Below, one piece after another: positions 44,224 to 47,681 of a stretch of 47,681 bases of DNA. The translations under genes and the position numbers were made by a program. The notes beneath the pieces were generated by a model. It saw nothing but the letters and a program-made list of their open reading frames with translations, made no database searches and was not told the origin of the DNA. The stretch is taken from the NCBI RefSeq assembly GCF_002940065.1, contig NZ_MDEJ01000014.1, forward strand, positions 1 to 47,681. Direction: 5' to 3'. This DNA comes from Xanthomonas populi (GTDB taxonomy: Bacteria > Pseudomonadota > Gammaproteobacteria > Xanthomonadales > Xanthomonadaceae). Numbering within the stretch: position 1 is the first letter of the stretch; every line of letters begins with the position of its first letter.

Positions 44224-45970
44224 CCCCTGGTACGACAGCATGGCCGACGCGCAGGCCTGCACCTGCTGGTTGAACTGCTACCTGCGCGAGTTCGCGATTG
44301 TGCAACAGGCCGTGGATTTCGATTATCGCGGGCTGGATCGCCCCGGCCCGCGGATGGCCGAGCAGCGCTGGCTGCGTCTCGCGCTGGGCGACACCGGCGC
44401 ACTGTGCGTGCGCATTGCCTATGCCGATCGCCTGGGCCGCTGCCGCTTCGCCTCCACGCCGTTTCTCAAGAGTGCGGGCAAACCGTGGCAGAGCCTGGAC
44501 GCGCATGCATTGGCGCACTGCCTGTTACAGGCGCTGGGTAGTACGCAGGCGGTCAATCCGGAACTGCTCGCACAAAGCGCCAATAGCGTGGCGATCACTG
44601 CAGCGCTGTTGCGACAGGCGCAAGGCACCGCGGCAACCGGTGAGGCGATGATCGATGCCGAACAATCGATGCTGTGGGGGCACGCATTGCATCCAACGCC
44701 GAAGAGTCGCGAAGGCATCGATCTGGCGCAGGTGCTGGCCTGCGCGCCGGAAGCGCGTGCGGCGTTTCAATTGTTCTGGTTCCGCATCGATCCGCGACTC
44801 TTACGCATGCAGGGCCGCGATGTGCGTGCGACCTTGCGGCAGCTGTCTGGCAACGACGATCTATATCCCTGCCATCCGTGGGAAGCGCAGCGCCTGCTCG
44901 ACGACCCGCTCCTACGCACCTTGCAGGCGCGCGGCCTGATCGCGCCGGTCGGCGCGCTGGGCGATGCACTGCGGCCAACCTCCTCGGTGCGCACGCTGTA
45001 TCACCCGGAGCTGGATTATTTCCTCAAGTGTTCGGTGCATGTGCGGCTGACCAACTGCGTGCGCAAGAACGCCTGGTACGAGCTGGAAAGCGCGGTCGCG
45101 CTCACCGAACTGCTGGCGCCGAGCTGGCATGCGCTGGCGGCGCAGGTGCCGGGCTTCGATGTGATGCTGGAACCGGCGGCCACGTCGCTGGAGATTGCGC
45201 AGGTCGATCCCGCGCTGCACGACGCTGACCCGCTGGCAGCGCGTGGCTTGTCGGAGAGCTTCGGCATCCTATATCGGCAGAGCTTTGCTGCCGCGCAACG
45301 TGCGCGTTGGCAGCCGCAGGTGGCTGCGGCGTTGTTTACCTGCGATGCACAGGGCAACAGCGTGTGTGCGGCCAAGTTGCAGGCACTGGGCAGCGCGCAG
45401 ATGGATCGCCATACCGCCACGCTGCTGTGGTTCCGTGCGTATGCCGGGCTGCTGCTGGACGGCGTGTGGAGTACGCTGTTCCAGCACGGCATCGCGTTGG
45501 AACCACACTTGCAGAATACCGTGATCGGTTTTGCCGATGGCTGGCCGACACGGGTGTGGGTTCGCGATCTGGAAGGCACCAAGCTGCTCGCACACCATTG
45601 GCCCGCCACCCGTTTGCAGGGCGTGGGCGAGCGCGCACGGCAATCGCTGTACTACACGCCGGAACAAGGCTGGAATCGCGTGGCGTATTGCGCACTGGTC
45701 AACAATCTGGCCGAGGCGATCTTCCACCTCAGCGAAGGCGATGCCGTGCTCGAAGCGCGCCTGTGGCACTGCGTCGGCGAGATCGCCGCACGCTGGCAGC
45801 AACGTCATGGCGCGCAAGCCGCGCTGCAGGGCGTGATCGACGGCGCGCCGCTGCCCGGCAAGAACAACCTGGGCACGCGGCTGTGGCAGCGCGCCGATCG
45901 TCAGTCCGATTACACCGCGCTGCCCAATCCCATTCCACGCAGCGCAACGGCACGCCAGGTGGCGGCATGA
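44201..45970 (+). CDS. xssD: IucA/IucC-type NIS siderophore synthetase XssD
   Basis: A second NRPS-independent synthetase, 589 residues, equivalent to PvsD. The ATG at 44201 follows GAGGAG by eight bases; MHDPWYDSM at 44216 is an alternative. Motifs are WGHALHPTPKSREG (ATP-binding), YPCHPWEAQRL, RPTSSVRTLYHPELDYFLKCS, VRLTNCVRKNAWYELE, and HGIALEPHLQNTVIGF, with the C-terminal FhuF-like region containing YCALVNNLAEAIFHL. It starts inside the end of xssC. In vibrioferrin PvsD is described as coupling citrate with serine; that reaction here is by analogy. Confidence 0.92.
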   Translation: MSPHTMHDPWYDSMADAQACTCWLNCYLREFAIVQQAVDFDYRGLDRPGPRMAEQRWLRLALGDTGALCVRIAYADRLGRCRFASTPFLKSAGKPWQSLDAHALAHCLLQALGSTQAVNPELLAQSANSVAITAALLRQAQGTAATGEAMIDAEQSMLWGHALHPTPKSREGIDLAQVLACAPEARAAFQLFWFRIDPRLLRMQGRDVRATLRQLSGNDDLYPCHPWEAQRLLDDPLLRTLQARGLIAPVGALGDALRPTSSVRTLYHPELDYFLKCSVHVRLTNCVRKNAWYELESAVALTELLAPSWHALAAQVPGFDVMLEPAATSLEIAQVDPALHDADPLAARGLSESFGILYRQSFAAAQRARWQPQVAAALFTCDAQGNSVCAAKLQALGSAQMDRHTATLLWFRAYAGLLLDGVWSTLFQHGIALEPHLQNTVIGFADGWPTRVWVRDLEGTKLLAHHWPATRLQGVGERARQSLYYTPEQGWNRVAYCALVNNLAEAIFHLSEGDAVLEARLWHCVGEIAARWQQRHGAQAALQGVIDGAPLPGKNNLGTRLWQRADRQSDYTALPNPIPRSATARQVAA

Positions 45971-47256
45971 GCCTGCGCATCGACACCGCCGCCGTGATGA
46001 CGGCATTGCCAAGCGTGCGCGAACACAGCGATGGCCCGATCTGCGCCTACGTCTACGACCTGGCCGCACTGCACGCGCATGCGGGATGGATGCGGGCGCA
46101 ATTGCCGGCCGAGTGCGAGCTGTTCTACGCTGCCAAAGCCAATGCGGAGCCGCCGATCCTGCGCACGCTCGCCCCGCACGTGGATGGCTTTGAAGCGGCA
46201 TCTGGTGGCGAACTCGCCTGGCTGCATCAGCAACAACCAAAGGCCGCGTTGCTGTTGGGTGGACCCGGCAAGCTCGATCGCGAACTGGCCCAGGCCGCTG
46301 CGCTGCCCGACTGCACCGTGCATGTGGAAAGTCTGGGCGAACTGGAACGCCTGGCTGCCATCGCAGCGCAGGCCGGTCGCTGCGTGCCGGTGTTTTTGCG
46401 CATGAACATCGCCGTGCCCGGCGCGCAGAGCACGCGCCTGATGATGGGCGGGCAGCCCTCGCCGTTCGGCCTGGACCCGGACGATCTGGATGCGGCGATG
46501 CAGCGGCTGCGGGCCAGCCCTTCGCTACATCTGGAGGGATTTCATTTCCATCTGATGTCGCACCAGCGCGATGCCGGTGCGCAGCTGCATCTGATCGCCG
46601 CCTATCTGCGCACCGTGCAGCAGTGGCGGCAGACCTATGGGCTTGGCCCGTTGCGGGTGAATGCAGGCGGCGGCTTCGGTGTGGATTATCTGGCGCCGGA
46701 ATCCTCGTTCGATTGGGCCGGCTTTTGCGCCGGGCTGCCTGCATTGCTGCGCGAACACGGCAATGCGCTGCGCCTGCGGCTGGAGCCAGGGCGCTATGTC
46801 AGCGCCAGCTGCGGCTGGTATCTGATGGAGGTGCTGGATCTCAAGCGCAGCCACGGCGCGTGGTTTGTGATCGCACGCGGCGGCACCCACCACTTCCGCA
46901 CTCCGGCCGCGCAAGGCCACGATCACCCGTTCCGCGTATTGCGTGGCGCGCGCGCGCCTGTGCTGCGCGACACGCCGGTCACGTTGGTCGGGCAGCTGTG
47001 CACGCCCAAGGATGTGCTGGCGCGCAACCAGCACGTCGCAGCGCTGGCACCGGGCGACTGCCTGGCCTTCCCGCTGGCCGGTGCGTATGCGTGGAATATT
47101 TCGCATCAGCAGTTCCTGATGCATCCACCGCCGCAGATGCTGTTCTTGCCGGTGGTGGCTCAGGCGGCCGCGTCAGCATCTGTGGAAAGCTGGACCGGCG
47201 CGCGAATGTCTGCACGCAACTCCGCTTCGGCCACTGCTTCTGGATCGTCCAGGTAA
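45967..47256 (+). CDS. xssE: PLP-dependent decarboxylase XssE (Orn/Lys/DAP decarboxylase fold)
   Basis: A 429-residue fold-type III PLP enzyme. The PLP Lys is in LFYAAKANAEPPIL near 58, with FHFHLMSHQ (His), VNAGGGFGVDY (phosphate-binding Gly loop) and LEPGRYVSASCGWYLMEV. GQLCTPKDVLARNQHVAAL and AYAWNISHQQFLMHP belong to the C-terminal domain. As PvsE does, it probably removes the carboxyl group of the serine unit after coupling to citrate. It overlaps xssD by 4 bp (ATGA). The last 30 or so residues (Ala/Ser-rich) overlap the convergent minus-strand gene by 97 bp. Confidence 0.92.
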   Translation: MSLRIDTAAVMTALPSVREHSDGPICAYVYDLAALHAHAGWMRAQLPAECELFYAAKANAEPPILRTLAPHVDGFEAASGGELAWLHQQQPKAALLLGGPGKLDRELAQAAALPDCTVHVESLGELERLAAIAAQAGRCVPVFLRMNIAVPGAQSTRLMMGGQPSPFGLDPDDLDAAMQRLRASPSLHLEGFHFHLMSHQRDAGAQLHLIAAYLRTVQQWRQTYGLGPLRVNAGGGFGVDYLAPESSFDWAGFCAGLPALLREHGNALRLRLEPGRYVSASCGWYLMEVLDLKRSHGAWFVIARGGTHHFRTPAAQGHDHPFRVLRGARAPVLRDTPVTLVGQLCTPKDVLARNQHVAALAPGDCLAFPLAGAYAWNISHQQFLMHPPPQMLFLPVVAQAAASASVESWTGARMSARNSASATASGSSR

Positions 47257-47627
47257 AGGTAATGCAGCGGCGCGTCACGAAGGATGTAGCCGCTGTCGGG
47301 CAGCCACTGCGCGATCACGCGGTCGAGCGCGTCTTCCAACCCTGCATCCCAACCTAGGTGACGCAGCACCGCATGCGCGCCACCGTCGAGCTGGCGCAAT
47401 TGCAACGGCGCCGGTGGCGACAGTGCGGCGTCAAAGCTCATGCCGCATTCGAACAGATGCCGGTGCGCCGGCACATGGCGGTGGTCGCTGAGCGGCAGGC
47501 CGATCAAGGACTTCAACTGCTCGATCACGCCATCGCGCTCGGCCCAGGCCGCGATGCGGCCGACGCCACGGTCCAATTCGTCGAAGGCGCCGCGCTGGCG
47601 TTGATGCGCCCAGGGTTTCCCAGACAT
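47160..47627 (-). CDS. GyrI-like effector-binding domain protein
   Basis: A 155-residue protein whose body resembles the GyrI/SbmC-type small-molecule-binding domain found at the C-terminus of some AraC regulators: QRGAFDELDRGVGRIAAWA, then LIGLPLSDHRHVP, GGAHAVLRHLGWDAGLEDAL and PLHYLYLDDPEA. The ATG at 47627 is chosen because a plus-strand gene starts at 47665. The frame is open to the window edge, so a start further right cannot be excluded. There is no DNA-binding domain in what is visible. It converges on xssE with a 97-bp overlap. A regulatory link to the siderophore genes is possible but unproven. Confidence 0.65.
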   Translation of the reverse strand: MSGKPWAHQRQRGAFDELDRGVGRIAAWAERDGVIEQLKSLIGLPLSDHRHVPAHRHLFECGMSFDAALSPPAPLQLRQLDGGAHAVLRHLGWDAGLEDALDRVIAQWLPDSGYILRDAPLHYLYLDDPEAVAEAELRADIRAPVQLSTDADAAA

Positions 47628-47664
47628 CTCATGGCCATGGAAAATGGTCGATTCGGAGGTGTCT

Positions 47665-47681
47665 ATGAGCAGCAAGCGGTA
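47665..47681 (+). CDS. Start of a plus-strand gene running off the window
   Basis: A strong ribosome binding site (GGAGGTG at 47655-47661) stands three bases before ATG at 47665, followed by AGC AGC AAG CGG (MSSKR). Only the first five codons are visible, so no function can be named. It is divergent from the GyrI-like gene, with 37 bp between the starts. Confidence 0.45.

Noticed and set aside
1-47681. tRNA or rRNA genes
   Set aside because: No cloverleaf with a T-loop GTTCGAATC-type motif or rRNA segment was noticed on either strand by eye; a covariance search was not possible here.

Overview
This GC-rich, densely coding window looks like a Xanthomonas chromosome (Lysobacterales, Gammaproteobacteria). 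The reasons are the xanthoferrin-type siderophore cluster, a CYP133-like P450, many TonB-dependent receptors, xanthomonad-style short intergenic repeats, and the gene order ruvC-ruvA-kup-ruvB-ybgC-tolQRAB-pal-ybgF-queE. The genus is an inference from gene content and order; no database was searched.

Layout. 1-2050 is an insertion-sequence graveyard: an open 5' fragment, an IS3 OrfA piece, an IS5-type remnant, and a bounded but defective IS1595-type element with inverted repeats and a near-perfect 8-bp target duplication. 2053-13950 (minus strand) holds queE, the cell-envelope Tol-Pal genes, ybgC, the Holliday-junction genes ruvB, ruvA and ruvC with the potassium transporter kup set between ruvA and ruvB, and yebC. 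14026-19512 holds an alpha/beta hydrolase, a GNAT acetyltransferase, aspS, a secreted DUF3011-type protein, a broken conserved gene and an FmdB-type zinc ribbon. 19983-23256 holds an MFS transporter and an ABC-F ATPase. 23442-31448 holds three tandem paralogous TonB-dependent receptors. 31964-34498 holds a cytochrome P450 with an IS256-family element inserted 32 bp upstream of its start codon. 34967-36664 is a YbaL/KefB-type antiporter.

36818-47256 is a Fur-box-led siderophore locus: an HpcH/HpaI-family aldolase, a TonB-dependent receptor (xsuA), then ATP-grasp, IucA/IucC synthetase, MFS exporter, IucA/IucC synthetase and PLP-dependent decarboxylase (xssA-E). The order from xssA to xssE equals pvsABCDE of vibrioferrin biosynthesis. 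The likely scheme is synthesis of a citrate-based carboxylate siderophore by xssA, xssB, xssD and xssE, export by xssC and re-import of the ferric complex by xsuA. The aldolase is a candidate SbnG-like dedicated citrate synthase. A GyrI-like gene converges on xssE, and a new plus-strand gene starts at the right edge.

Non-coding structure is rich. Three intergenic gaps of the ruv cluster are filled by palindromes with heptamer-repeat arms. The tolQ-tolR gap carries four copies of a 15-nt hairpin. aspS is followed by a 22-bp perfect hairpin. A minus-strand terminator without an obvious gene lies at about 19810. A roughly 100-bp palindrome lies near 31790.
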